Under the pieces are notes generated by a model. The model was not told the DNA's origin. It did no database searches and saw only the letters and a list, made by a program, of their open reading frames with translations. The position numbers and the translations under genes were made by a program. Shown one piece after another: positions 26,252 to 35,194 of a stretch of DNA of 64,000 nucleotides. Origin of the DNA: an uncultured Clostridia bacterium (GTDB lineage: Bacteria > Bacillota > Clostridia > Christensenellales > Borkfalkiaceae); assembly GCA_947629095.1 (NCBI GenBank), contig CANRCK010000001.1, positions 1 to 64,000 on the forward strand. Direction: 5' to 3'. Numbering within the stretch: position 1 is the first letter of the stretch; every line of letters begins with the position of its first letter.

Positions 26252-27850
26252 ATGAAAAAAGGGAAAAAGTACTCATCGGGAAAAATCCGCATTTATACGT
26301 TTTTGCGTTCCGGATTATTTTACGCTTTGTTGGCGTTTGCCGCAACGTTTGCATTTTCTTTATCAAGTTTGGCTGCAAATATTTATTTCTATGCCGTGAA
26401 TCCGGAAGCCAAAACTCTTACAGATATGCTGCTTTCGCTTGCCGCCACTTTTATAACGGGCTTCGGCACATATAAATCAAGCAAAAATTTAACTTACGCC
26501 TTTAAATATCGCCGCATCGTCACGCCTGATTCAATAAAAAAAGAAATCAACGACAATATCCCCGCAAATATGACGCCTTCATACGGCAAAAACGGCTATG
26601 TTTGGAAAAAGTTCAATAACGAGTATTACCTTAGTTCCGACTTGGTTGACGACTTTTTGCGAGACAATTCCCAAAAACTCACGCTGAAAATCTATCCTAA
26701 AAAGTCCAGAATGAGCGAAGACCAAAAATGGACGATATTTCACGTTGTAAATAAAAAACTCAGGCACGGAAAAAATATTTTCAACAGCAATCTCGTAAAA
26801 TTGCGCAGCGATTTGCTTTGCGACGATTTATTGAATAACCCCACCGTTATCGTGCAAAAAACAGATTATTTTTATAATATAACTTCCAACGACCTTATAT
26901 ATTCCCGTATTCTCGACGGAGATTATTCCAAAATTTTTGAAGGAAAAGCCATGACCGTAGACGGCGGCAAATTTCTCTACAGCCTTTCGGACAGCCCTGC
27001 CGCAAATATTATAGGCGCCACAACTTTGGCAATCACCTCCGACGGATACGCCATAATAAACGTGCAAAACACTCATAACGACATAAATAACGGTTGTCTC
27101 GTTCCAAGCGGTTCAGGTTCAGCCGATTTTGACGACCTGAAAGCATTTAAAATTAAAAATAAAACGGCGCTAAAAAAATCAGAAATCGACAAAGCGCGGA
27201 AAGAAATGGAAAACGCAAAAAAGGACTATACAGAAACGAAAAATAATATTTACGGAAAGTACACAAGCGCCGTGGAAGCGCTTAAAGGCGATAATAACGC
27301 GGAAATTTCAGCTTATGTTGCCAACGCCGAAACCGAAGCCGAAGAGCTGAAAGGTTACGAGAAAGCAGCAAAAAATTATTTGCAGAAACGTGAACATTAT
27401 AAATATATTAAAAAGACGCGTAACTACGAGATTGGGTTTAAACCTTTTTTAACAAAAGCAATGGAGCGCGAACTGAGTGAAGAGAGCCATATCCCCGCAA
27501 AAAACATTATAAAAACGGAAATTTGCGGATACATAAGAATTTTGGAGCGCGGCGGGAAACCGGATTTTTTTGGAATTACTTTCCTCTCCTGCACGAAAGA
27601 AGAAGCGGAAGATTTATTTATCCGCAAAAAAACAGAAGTTGTTTACGAGGAAATAAAAAAGAACAGGGATATTATGGACTTCGATGAGGTATATTGCCAG
27701 CATTACGTGCCGGTGGCTGAATTGTTCAATAAAAAAACTATCAACGAACTTTCGCAAAAAAATCCCGCGTCTTTGCAGCTTCATTGCCTTGAAAATATTA
27801 TTTTGAGAAACAAACAACTTTTAATTGATAACGGAATCAAAATAGACTGA
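26252..27850 (+). CDS. membrane protein with split Nudix-like domain
   Basis: 532 aa. Two transmembrane helices lie at about 20-48 and 56-75. A cytosolic part follows, with TTLAITSDGYAIINVQN and the Gly/Ser loop VPSGSGSADF (about 284-293), as in sugar-nucleotide Nudix enzymes. A charged, lysine- and glutamate-rich helical stretch (about 303-385) comes next, then AMERELSEESHIP (about 402-414), which keeps the REUxEE core of the Nudix box but lacks the usual upstream E and the G after EE. The domain assignment is inference. The gene is transcribed alone between a tRNA-Leu and a strong terminator. A membrane-tethered hydrolase or sensor that has lost activity would both fit. Confidence 0.78.
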   Translation: MKKGKKYSSGKIRIYTFLRSGLFYALLAFAATFAFSLSSLAANIYFYAVNPEAKTLTDMLLSLAATFITGFGTYKSSKNLTYAFKYRRIVTPDSIKKEINDNIPANMTPSYGKNGYVWKKFNNEYYLSSDLVDDFLRDNSQKLTLKIYPKKSRMSEDQKWTIFHVVNKKLRHGKNIFNSNLVKLRSDLLCDDLLNNPTVIVQKTDYFYNITSNDLIYSRILDGDYSKIFEGKAMTVDGGKFLYSLSDSPAANIIGATTLAITSDGYAIINVQNTHNDINNGCLVPSGSGSADFDDLKAFKIKNKTALKKSEIDKARKEMENAKKDYTETKNNIYGKYTSAVEALKGDNNAEISAYVANAETEAEELKGYEKAAKNYLQKREHYKYIKKTRNYEIGFKPFLTKAMERELSEESHIPAKNIIKTEICGYIRILERGGKPDFFGITFLSCTKEEAEDLFIRKKTEVVYEEIKKNRDIMDFDEVYCQHYVPVAELFNKKTINELSQKNPASLQLHCLENIILRNKQLLIDNGIKID

Positions 27851-27862
27851 CTTAATTGCACG

Positions 27863-27910
27863 AACAGCCCCGCTTATGGCTTTACCCATAAGCGGGGCTG
27901 TTTAATTTAC
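27863..27910. terminator. strong bidirectional terminator
   Basis: A perfect stem of about 17 bp, with core arms CAGCCCCGCTTATGG / CCATAAGCGGGGCTG and a 6-nt loop, then TTTAATTT. It separates convergent genes. Confidence 0.93.
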
Positions 27911-27927
27911 AGAGCTGCGCCGAGCGT

Positions 27928-28404
27928 TCAAAGCAAAGCCTTGAGACTCGCCTCTATTGCCTCCGGTTTGGTTGTGGGGGCAAATCTCTCCACAACTTTC
28001 CCCTCCCTGTCAACTAAAAACTTGGTAAAATTCCATTTGATGTATTTGCCGAATGATCCGCGCTTTTGTGATTTGAGATAGGCATAGAGAGGCTCCTCAT
28101 TTTTACCGTTCACTTCGATTTTTGCAAATTGTGTAAACGTTACACCGTAGCGGGTTTGGCAGAATGAAACAATTTCGCCCTCGGTGCCCAGTGCCTGATG
28201 TCCGAATTGGTTGCAGGGGAAATCGAGTATTTCAAGCCCCTGTTCCTTATATTTTTCGTAAAGCTCCTGCAAGCCGGCGTACTGCGGGGTAAAGCCGCAG
28301 CCTGTTGCGGTGTTTACAATCAAAAGCACCTTGCCCTTATACTCAGATAGCGCCACCTCCCGTTTGTTAATGTCTTTTACGGTAAAATCATATATGCTCG
28401 ACAT
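27928..28404 (-). CDS. gpx: glutathione peroxidase-family thiol peroxidase
   Basis: Reduces peroxides in the cytosol, in bacteria usually with thioredoxin. The 158 aa protein has the active-site Cys in ATGCGFTPQYAGL (Cys, not Sec), the Gln in FPCNQFGHQ and the Trp in IKWNFTKF, so the catalytic triad is complete. SD AAAGGAG precedes ATG. Its promoter carries a 15-bp palindrome of the kind bound by Fur/PerR-family proteins, consistent with peroxide control. Confidence 0.95.
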   Translation of the reverse strand: MSSIYDFTVKDINKREVALSEYKGKVLLIVNTATGCGFTPQYAGLQELYEKYKEQGLEILDFPCNQFGHQALGTEGEIVSFCQTRYGVTFTQFAKIEVNGKNEEPLYAYLKSQKRGSFGKYIKWNFTKFLVDREGKVVERFAPTTKPEAIEASLKALL

Positions 28405-28432
28405 ATCGGTCTCCTTTTAAATTTATATTTGA

Positions 28433-28470
28433 TACAATTTAATTGTAGTCCGTTTTAGTTTAAACGTCAA
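28433..28470 (-). promoter_or_regulatory. gpx promoter with 7-1-7 palindrome
   Basis: TTGACG (28465-28470) and TACAAT (28442-28447) are 17 bp apart on the minus strand. The perfect palindrome TACAATT-T-AATTGTA (28433-28447) overlaps the -10 box and start site and has the 7-1-7 layout of Fur/PerR/Zur boxes. Confidence 0.75.
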
Positions 28471-28528
28471 AGAAATCCGCGTGAAATTTCTACTTACGGT
28501 AGAGTTGCGCAACGTGAAAGAAAGTATC

Positions 28529-28557
28529 TTGCTTTTCAGAGGGACGAAATATATAAT
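28529..28557 (+). promoter_or_regulatory. promoter of the XRE membrane regulator
   Basis: TTGCTT (28529-28534) and TATAAT (28552-28557), 17-bp spacing. The leader is about 20 nt. Confidence 0.78.
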
Positions 28558-28582
28558 CATTATTGACGGAGGAAGAAAAAAT

Positions 28583-29074
28583 ATGACTTTCGGAGAAAAA
28601 ATAAAAAAACTGAGAACGGAAAACAATCTCACACAGGAACAGCTTGCCGAAAAACTATACGTGACCCGCACAGCCGTTTCAAAATGGGAAACGGACAGAG
28701 GTTTGCCGGCAATAGACACGCTGAAAGAGATTGCGGAACTCTTTAACGTAAGTCTTGACAGCTTGATTTCGGACGATGACGTTAAAAGCAAAAAGCTTGC
28801 CGACGAAAAACGGGCAAGAATATTTTATATAGTGGCGATTGCGTTTCTTGCGCTTACGGTGGGCTTTACGCTGACCGCATACTTCACTTCAAATAAATAT
28901 TTTGCCATAGGAAGCTGCTTGGCGACGGCAGCCTACGTAGTGTTTGCCTTGCTCTCCCGCCCCAAATACAAGCGGATGGCTGCAAAAAAAGTGATTTTAC
29001 CCTATATAATTTCGCGGCTGGTAATTTTGGCGGCTGTAACCGGAGCTATAATTTACGCGTTGGTTACGCTGTAG
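28583..29074 (+). CDS. XRE-family regulator with C-terminal membrane helices
   Basis: Predicted 163 aa from ATG 28583, which has GGAGG 10 nt upstream; an in-frame extension to 28481 runs across the promoter and is not real. The N-terminal Cro/C1-type helix-turn-helix is clear (FGEKIKKLRTENNLTQEQLA...VTRTAVSKWE). It is followed by a short linker and about three hydrophobic helices (about 78-160). Membrane-tethered XRE proteins of this kind are common in Firmicutes and may sense membrane or small-molecule signals. It is divergent from gpx and could regulate it; this is inference. Confidence 0.9.
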   Translation: MTFGEKIKKLRTENNLTQEQLAEKLYVTRTAVSKWETDRGLPAIDTLKEIAELFNVSLDSLISDDDVKSKKLADEKRARIFYIVAIAFLALTVGFTLTAYFTSNKYFAIGSCLATAAYVVFALLSRPKYKRMAAKKVILPYIISRLVILAAVTGAIIYALVTL

Positions 29075-29075
29075 C

Positions 29076-29107
29076 AAAACAGCGGAGAGACTTTCTCCGC
29101 TGTTTTA
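29076..29107. terminator. bidirectional terminator
   Basis: AAAAC then arms AGCGGAGA / TCTCCGCT, then TTTTATTTT. It lies between the XRE gene and the convergent spo0A. Confidence 0.92.
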
Positions 29108-29109
29108 TT

Positions 29110-29880
29110 TTATTCAAGCGACTCCAAAAGCAGCTTGTCCGCAACGAGGGCGATAAATTCGCTGTTTGTGGGACGCTCGCTTCCGATATAAACTTTTGCG
29201 CCGAAAATCGAGCTGACCGCATCCGTTCTGCCCTTGTTCCAAGCTACCTCAATGGCGTGACGTATAGCTCTTTCAACCTTGCTTGCAGAAGTTTGGAATT
29301 TTTCGGCAATTTTGGGATAAAGCTCCTTTGTTACCCTATTGATTATGCTCTGGTCCTCCACCGTCATCTTTATACCTTCGCGGAGATATTTATATCCTTT
29401 GATATGAGGCGGAACTCCTATGGTGACAAAGATATTGCTGATCTTTTCGTCCAAAGAATTGATTTTGCGCCTGTCGCGCACATTGGTACTTATTTTATAA
29501 TCTACCGCGCGCTCTTCGGTGAGATCGCGAATTCTATCGACTACGGTCTCCGCATCAACCGGCTTGACGAGATAATATACCGCTCCGCTCTCGATTGCGG
29601 AGTTTATTATTTTATCTTCCAAATAACTGCCGATTGCAATCGATATGCATGGCAAACCGGAGCTTTTTATGTACTTTAAAACGCTCAACCCGTCCTTGCC
29701 GCTCAAAACCAAATCGACTATTGCCACGTCGGGCTTGGTGTGAGCCAAAAGTTCAATTGCCGTGTTACCGTTTGAAGTTGCGGCACATACCGTGAAGCCG
29801 TCCACGCCCTCTACGTAATTTTTTAATTCGTTAAGAAACTCCTCATTATTTTCAAAAATTGCCACATTCGCTGTTTTCAT
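29110..29880 (-). CDS. spo0A: sporulation response regulator Spo0A
   Basis: Master regulator of endospore formation. The 256 aa protein has a receiver domain (about 1-120) with acidic pocket, phospho-acceptor Asp in VAIVDLVLSGKDG and Lys in YLVKPVD. The diagnostic Spo0A DNA-binding domain (about 150-256) contains GVPPHIKGYKYLREGI, SKVERAIRHAIEVAWNKG and RPTNSEFIALVADKL. SD GAGGG precedes ATG. It is monocistronic, with TTTACA-17-TATAAT upstream. Its presence suggests a spore-forming ancestor at least; no other sporulation gene is in the window. Confidence 0.97.
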   Translation of the reverse strand: MKTANVAIFENNEEFLNELKNYVEGVDGFTVCAATSNGNTAIELLAHTKPDVAIVDLVLSGKDGLSVLKYIKSSGLPCISIAIGSYLEDKIINSAIESGAVYYLVKPVDAETVVDRIRDLTEERAVDYKISTNVRDRRKINSLDEKISNIFVTIGVPPHIKGYKYLREGIKMTVEDQSIINRVTKELYPKIAEKFQTSASKVERAIRHAIEVAWNKGRTDAVSSIFGAKVYIGSERPTNSEFIALVADKLLLESLE

Positions 29881-29915
29881 CGTTTTTACCCTCTTCTTTT
29901 TTGATTTACAACAGC

Positions 29916-29944
29916 ATTATACAATAAATTTTCGAAAATGTAAA
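29916..29944 (-). promoter_or_regulatory. spo0A promoter
   Basis: TTTACA (29939-29944) and TATAAT (29916-29921) on the minus strand, 17-bp spacing. The spacer carries the palindrome ATTTTCGAAAAT, loosely like a 0A box (TGTCGAA). Confidence 0.8.
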
Positions 29945-30027
29945 GGAATATTGTAAAATATTAAATAATTATTTTTAAATAATTTAAATTATTTTGTCTA
30001 ATTTTGTAAAAACTTGCAACTGAAACC

Positions 30028-31602
30028 TCAAGTAACCAAATCAATATACTCGTCGTAGGTAACTTTTTTATCAAACGTTTTTGTTCCGTTTATCTCTATA
30101 ATCCTGTTTGCCACGGTGTTCATAAGCTCCTGGTCGTGCGATGTAAGGAGCATGCAGCCGCGGAAGTTCTTCATACCGTTGTTGAGAGCGGTGATAGATT
30201 CAAGGTCGAGGTGGTTTGTGGGTTCGTCGAAAATCAAAAAATTACCGCCCTCGAGCATCATCTTCGCCAGCATACAGCGGACCTTTTCGCCGCCCGAAAG
30301 AACCTTTGCCTGTTTAAGAGCCTCCTCGCCCGAAAACAGCATTCTGCCGAGCCAACCGCGGAGATATTCCTCGTAATGGTCGGTAGAGAACTGCGAAATC
30401 CAGTCTACCAGCGTCAATTCGCAGCCCTGGAAATATTCGCTATTGTTTTCGGGGAAGTATGAAAAAGATATTGTTTTGCCCCATTTTACCGTACCTGCGT
30501 CAGGCTCGATTTTGCCTGCAAGTATATCGTAGAGCATTGAAACCGTGGTGCTCTTATCTGAAACTATGCCTATTTTTTCGTCTTTTTGAACGGTAAAGGA
30601 AAGATTTTCGAAGTAGCCTTTTTTTGTAAGCCCCTCCACCATCAGAATATCGTTGCCTATTTCCTTTTCGAACTTGAAATCAATATACGGATACTTTCTT
30701 AAAGAGGGCTTAAAATCGGCAAGCGTAAGCTTTTCAAGCTCCTTTTTTCTTGAAGTTGCCTGCCGCGACTTTGAAGCGTTTGCCGCAAACCTTGCAATAA
30801 ATTCCTGCAATTCCTTTGCGCGCTGCTCGTTCTTTTTATTTTGTTCGCGCTGCTGGCGGGCAAGCAATTGGCTCGTTTCATACCAAAAATCGTAGTTGCC
30901 GAGCATCATATTTATTTTACCGTAATCTACGTCGCAGATATAGGTGCATACCTTGTTCAAAAAGTGACGGTTGTGGGAAACGATTATTATAGTATTTTCA
31001 AAATCAAGCAAATAATTTTCAAGCCAACGGGTAGTTTTTATGTCGAGGTTATTCGTAGGCTCGTCCAAAAGCAAAATATCGGGATTGCCGAAAAGCGCCT
31101 GCGCAAGCAAAACTTTGATTTTGAGTTTTGCGTCGAGGTCGCGCATATATATATTATGGTATTCTTCGGTTATGTCGAGCGCGTTTAAAAGAGTTTGCGC
31201 CTCGTACTCCGCATCCCAGCCGCCGAGTTCGGCAAATTCGCTTTCAAGCTCGCTTGCGCGCACACCGTCCTCTTCCGAAAAGTCGGCTTTGGCGTATAGA
31301 GCGTCCTTTTCGTCCATTATATCCACAAGCCGCTTATGCCCGAGCATAACCGCGCGGAGAACGGTTACGTTGTCAAAGGCGTTCTGATTCTGTTGCAAAA
31401 CGGACATTCTCTCCGTTTTATCCATGGTGACATCGCCCTTATTCGGCTCGATTTCCCCGCTCAAAACCTTTAAAAAGGTGGACTTGCCCGCGCCGTTTGC
31501 GCCGATTATTCCATAGCAGTTACCCTTTGTGAATTTGAGATTAACATCCTCGAAAAGTTTTTTGCTGCCGTACTGAAGCGATACGTTGTTTACCTGAAGC
31601 AT
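30028..31602 (-). CDS. ABC-F ATPase, YbiT/YkpA type
   Basis: 524 aa with two fused nucleotide-binding domains and no membrane segment; ABC-F proteins act on the ribosome. NBD1 (about 1-250) has Walker A GANGAGKST and Walker B ILLLDEPTNNLD, with a poor signature (DLDAKLKIKV), as is usual in the YbiT branch. The linker motif FAANASKSRQATSR is typical of this branch. NBD2 (about 320-510) has signature LSGGEK and Walker B FLIFDEPTNHLD, but its P-loop reads GIVSDKSTTVS near residue 346 instead of GxxGxGKS/T. SD AAGGAG. It lies 29 nt after the ABC exporter pair and is probably in the same operon. Confidence 0.9.
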   Translation of the reverse strand: MLQVNNVSLQYGSKKLFEDVNLKFTKGNCYGIIGANGAGKSTFLKVLSGEIEPNKGDVTMDKTERMSVLQQNQNAFDNVTVLRAVMLGHKRLVDIMDEKDALYAKADFSEEDGVRASELESEFAELGGWDAEYEAQTLLNALDITEEYHNIYMRDLDAKLKIKVLLAQALFGNPDILLLDEPTNNLDIKTTRWLENYLLDFENTIIIVSHNRHFLNKVCTYICDVDYGKINMMLGNYDFWYETSQLLARQQREQNKKNEQRAKELQEFIARFAANASKSRQATSRKKELEKLTLADFKPSLRKYPYIDFKFEKEIGNDILMVEGLTKKGYFENLSFTVQKDEKIGIVSDKSTTVSMLYDILAGKIEPDAGTVKWGKTISFSYFPENNSEYFQGCELTLVDWISQFSTDHYEEYLRGWLGRMLFSGEEALKQAKVLSGGEKVRCMLAKMMLEGGNFLIFDEPTNHLDLESITALNNGMKNFRGCMLLTSHDQELMNTVANRIIEINGTKTFDKKVTYDEYIDLVT

Positions 31603-31631
31603 AGATACTCCTTAAAATTATTTTATATGCG

Positions 31632-33389
31632 TTAAATGGCAAATTGACTGTTATATAAAGTATAGTAAAAGCCGCCCTGTTTCAAAAGCTCGGCGTGGGT
31701 GCCCTTTTCTATAACGGCGCCGTCCTTCATCACCAAAATCAAGTCGGCTTCCTGTATGGTTGAAAGCCTGTGGGCGACGATAAAGCTCGTTCTGCCGGAC
31801 ATAAGCTTTGCAAAGGCGTCCTGTATACGACGTTCGGTGCGCGTGTCGATTGAAGACGTAGCCTCGTCCAAAATAAGCATCGGGGGAAGCGACAGCATAA
31901 TCCGCGTTATGCACAAGAGCTGCTTTTGCCCCTGCGAAAGGTTTCCGCCATCCTCGGCGATAACCGTGTCATAGCCCAGCGGAAGCTGCATTATAAAGTT
32001 ATGGGAGTGCGAAGCCTTTGCCGCCGCTATCATCTCCTCTTCGGTGGCGCCGGGTTTGCCGAGCAATATATTTTCGCGAACCGTTCCGTTTTTGAGCCAA
32101 GTATCCTGCAATACCATACCGTAGTTTGAGCGGAGAGATTTGCGTGTGACGCCGGTTATTTTTTTGCCGTCCACGGAAATATTGCCCGAAACGGGGTCGT
32201 AGAAGCGCATCAACAGATTAATAAGCGTTGTTTTGCCGCAGCCGGTAGGTCCCACTATTGCGATGCGTTGACCCGCCTTTACGCTGAGATTGAAATCTTC
32301 AATGAGCTTTCTGTCCGCCGTGTAGGAAAAATATACACGATCAAAGTCCACGGAGCCGTTTGCATTTTCCAAAATTTCGGCTTTGGGACTGTCGGGAAGC
32401 TCCGTAGGCTCGTCAATTACTTCGTAAATTCTGCCAGCGCAGGCTAAGGCGTTCTGCAACTCGGTGACGACGCCCGATATTTCGTTGAATGGCTTTGTGT
32501 ATTGGTTTGCATAAGACAAAAGACTTGTCAGCACACCCACCGAAAACGCAAGCGGCAGCGGCGTATTCAAAACAAGCATGAGAGCGCCGGTAAGCGCTAC
32601 CGCGGCATAGACGATTGAGTTGATAAAGCGGGTTGATGGATTGACAAGAGACGAAAAGAATATGGATTTAAGCGACTTTTTTGTGAGGCGCCCGTTGATC
32701 TCGTCGAACTTTTCAAGGTTTTCATCCTCGTGCGAAAATGCCTGTACCACCTTGAGGTTACCTATCATTTCATCGATAAAGGCAGTCTGCTCGCCGCGCA
32801 CTTCCGAGGTTTTTTTGAACATATCGTACGTGCGGGAGGCTATGAATTTTGCAACAAACAGCGAAAGCGGGGTAATTACCACCACTACAAGCGCTATTAT
32901 CCAATTTATTATAAGCATTAACACAAGCGTGCCCAAAATTGTCAAAACGCCCGTGAAAAGCTGTGTAAAGCCCATCAAAAGCCCGTCGGCAAACTGATCT
33001 ACGTCGGCAATTACCCTTCCGACGATATCGCCTTGGGAATGGGCGTCGATAAATCTGAGCGGCAGGCGCTGGATATGGCTGAAAGCTTCCTCACGGATAT
33101 CTTTTACAACGTTATAGGTTATCCTGTTGTTGATTTCGCTCATCAGCCATTGGGCAAGGCAAGTTACGCCTATAACTGCCGCAATTATTATGATTTTATT
33201 TATAATCGCCTTGAAATCCGTTCCGCCGCCGTCAATTATAAGGTCAACTATCTGCCCGAAAAATATGGGAACGGCGAGAGTCCCGGCAACCGTTATAATC
33301 GCAAAGAAAATTGTTGCCGCTATCCAAAGCTTATAGCGTTTAAGTTGTTTGAATATGCGCCTTAACACGCTTTTACGGGAGGTTGACAT
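31632..33389 (-). CDS. ABC exporter, consensus half (heterodimer partner)
   Basis: Predicted 585 aa from ATG 33389, which has GGAGG 9 nt upstream. N-terminal six-helix exporter domain, then an ATPase domain with GPTGCGKTTL (Walker A), LSQGQKQ (signature) and MLILDEATSSID (Walker B with catalytic Glu). It starts 1 bp after the stop of the other half-transporter. The pair fits the heterodimeric multidrug/lipid exporter type (BmrCD, LmrCD, TM287/288). The substrate is unknown. Confidence 0.93.
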   Translation of the reverse strand: MSTSRKSVLRRIFKQLKRYKLWIAATIFFAIITVAGTLAVPIFFGQIVDLIIDGGGTDFKAIINKIIIIAAVIGVTCLAQWLMSEINNRITYNVVKDIREEAFSHIQRLPLRFIDAHSQGDIVGRVIADVDQFADGLLMGFTQLFTGVLTILGTLVLMLIINWIIALVVVVITPLSLFVAKFIASRTYDMFKKTSEVRGEQTAFIDEMIGNLKVVQAFSHEDENLEKFDEINGRLTKKSLKSIFFSSLVNPSTRFINSIVYAAVALTGALMLVLNTPLPLAFSVGVLTSLLSYANQYTKPFNEISGVVTELQNALACAGRIYEVIDEPTELPDSPKAEILENANGSVDFDRVYFSYTADRKLIEDFNLSVKAGQRIAIVGPTGCGKTTLINLLMRFYDPVSGNISVDGKKITGVTRKSLRSNYGMVLQDTWLKNGTVRENILLGKPGATEEEMIAAAKASHSHNFIMQLPLGYDTVIAEDGGNLSQGQKQLLCITRIMLSLPPMLILDEATSSIDTRTERRIQDAFAKLMSGRTSFIVAHRLSTIQEADLILVMKDGAVIEKGTHAELLKQGGFYYTLYNSQFAI

Positions 33390-33390
33390 A

Positions 33391-35112
33391 TTATGCACCC
33401 TCCTTGGCGTATTGCGAATAGTGAATTTCACGGTACAGCCCGCACGATTTCAATAGTTCCTCATGCGTTCCCACACCAAGCATTTTGCCGCCGTCGAGCA
33501 CGATTATTTTATCGGCGTGGCGAATGGACGACGTTCTTTGGGATACAATGAACACCGTGGGATTGTAATCGAGAGTTTTTAAAGCCGAACGGAGCTTTGC
33601 GTCAGTTGCGTAGTCGAGCGCGGAGGAACTGTCGTCTAAAATTAGAATTTCCGGCTTTTTGACCAAAGCGCGGGCAATGGTAAGCCTTTGTCGCTGTCCG
33701 CCCGAAAAATTCTTGCCGCCCTGTTCTACACCTTCGTCAAGCCCGCCGTCCTTAGATGTTATTACATCCAAAGCCTGTGCAACCGTAATGGCGGCGCTTA
33801 TTTCTGCATCAGTCGCGTCTTTTTTGCCCCACTGCATATTTTGGCGGATCGTTCCCTCGAACAATACCGCGCGCTGGGGAACCACGCCGCACCTTTCGCG
33901 GAGAGCTTCGTCGCCTATGGCGTTCACATTTACGCCGCCGATCAGTATCCTGCCTGCGGAAACGTCATAAAAATGCGGAATGAGATTCACAAGAGTTGTT
34001 TTACCCGCGCCTGTGCCGCCTATGATGCCAATCGTCTGACCGCGTTCGGCGGTGAAGCTAATATCATCGAGAGCGTTCACGGCGGCATTGCCGTAATTTA
34101 CGCATACGTTTTCAAAACGGATATAAGCGCCGTCCTCCCGCTCCCGGCTGTTACCGTTTGCAAGCGACGGTTTCATTTCAAGAATTTCGGCAATCCTTCC
34201 TGCGCTGGCAAAGGATTTTGTTACGGTTATTATGAGATTGGCAAGCTTTATAAGCTCCACCAAAATCTGAGACATATAGTTATAGAGAGCTATCACCATG
34301 CCCTGCGTTAAAATTCCGTCCTCCACGCGGATTGCGCCGACATATAACAAAATAATTATTGCGGCGTTGATTACGGCGTAAGTGAGCGGATTCATTAAGG
34401 CGGAAATTCTGCCTACGAAGAGCTGTGATTTTTTGAGTTCGGTATTTCGGGCGTTGAATTCACTTATTTCATCCTCTTCCTTACAGAATGCGCGCAGTAC
34501 GCGGGCGCCTGCCAACGTTTCCCGCGTGGTAGCGGTGACCGAATCAAGCTTGCCCTGCGATTTTTTGTACAGAGGAATGCTGACGAGCATAATTGTGAAT
34601 ACGATAACGCACAGAACGGCAATGGATACCGCAAATATGCCGCCCGCCGCAGAGTCTATTATAAACGCCATTATCATAGCCCCGAAAACTATGAATGGCG
34701 AGCGCATAAATAATCTCAAAACAAGATTTACGCCCGACTGGATCTGGTTTACGTCGCTCGTCATACGGGTTATCATGCGCGGCGTGCCCAAAGAATCTAT
34801 CTGGCTGTAGGAAAGCGACTGCAATTTGGAGAACAAATCGTGCCGTAGCTCTTTTGAAAAGCCGACGGCGGCGCGAGCGGCAAAATATTGGGCGGCGACG
34901 GCGGCAACAAGCCCGACAACGCCCAGGGCAAGCAAAATAAGGCAGGCATAAATTATATAGCTGACGCCCACCCCCGCCTTTACGCCGTTATCCACAATAG
35001 CCGCAACGATTATGGGAACAAACAGCTCAAAACACGCCTCAAGCAGTTTGAAAAGAGGCGCAAGCACCGACTGGACCTTATAATTTTTTAAATACTTTAA
35101 AAGCTTGCCCAT
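33391..35112 (-). CDS. ABC exporter, degenerate-site half (heterodimer partner)
   Basis: Predicted 573 aa from ATG 35112. Six-helix exporter domain (about 15-310) and an ATPase domain with GGTGAGKTTL, FSGGQRQRL and ILILDDSSSALD. The catalytic Glu after Walker B is Asp, the hallmark of the degenerate ATP site in heterodimeric exporters, so it must pair with the downstream half. No SD; a promoter ends 8 nt before the ATG, predicting a leaderless mRNA. An in-frame TTG at 35118 is less likely. It is divergent from the rRNA methyltransferase gene. Confidence 0.93.
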   Translation of the reverse strand: MGKLLKYLKNYKVQSVLAPLFKLLEACFELFVPIIVAAIVDNGVKAGVGVSYIIYACLILLALGVVGLVAAVAAQYFAARAAVGFSKELRHDLFSKLQSLSYSQIDSLGTPRMITRMTSDVNQIQSGVNLVLRLFMRSPFIVFGAMIMAFIIDSAAGGIFAVSIAVLCVIVFTIMLVSIPLYKKSQGKLDSVTATTRETLAGARVLRAFCKEEDEISEFNARNTELKKSQLFVGRISALMNPLTYAVINAAIIILLYVGAIRVEDGILTQGMVIALYNYMSQILVELIKLANLIITVTKSFASAGRIAEILEMKPSLANGNSREREDGAYIRFENVCVNYGNAAVNALDDISFTAERGQTIGIIGGTGAGKTTLVNLIPHFYDVSAGRILIGGVNVNAIGDEALRERCGVVPQRAVLFEGTIRQNMQWGKKDATDAEISAAITVAQALDVITSKDGGLDEGVEQGGKNFSGGQRQRLTIARALVKKPEILILDDSSSALDYATDAKLRSALKTLDYNPTVFIVSQRTSSIRHADKIIVLDGGKMLGVGTHEELLKSCGLYREIHYSQYAKEGA

Positions 35113-35120
35113 ATGCAAAA

Positions 35121-35149
35121 ATTATAACATTTGCCGTTTAAAAAAGCAA
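35121..35149 (-). promoter_or_regulatory. ABC exporter promoter abutting the start codon
   Basis: TTGCTT (35144-35149) and TATAAT (35121-35126) on the minus strand, 17-bp spacing. The -10 box ends 8 nt before ATG 35112. Confidence 0.8.
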
Positions 35150-35165
35150 ATTATTATAAATGCGT

Positions 35166-35194
35166 TTGCAATTATTATTATAATTTGGTAAAAT
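35166..35194 (+). promoter_or_regulatory. rRNA methyltransferase promoter abutting the start codon
   Basis: TTGCAA (35166-35171) and TAAAAT (35189-35194), 17-bp spacing. The -10 box ends 6 nt before ATG 35201. An alternative TATAAT lies at 35179-35184. Confidence 0.75.

Noticed and set aside
28481-28582. N-terminal extension of the XRE membrane regulator
   Set aside because: It covers the -35 and -10 boxes; the SD-led ATG at 28583 begins the helix-turn-helix domain cleanly.
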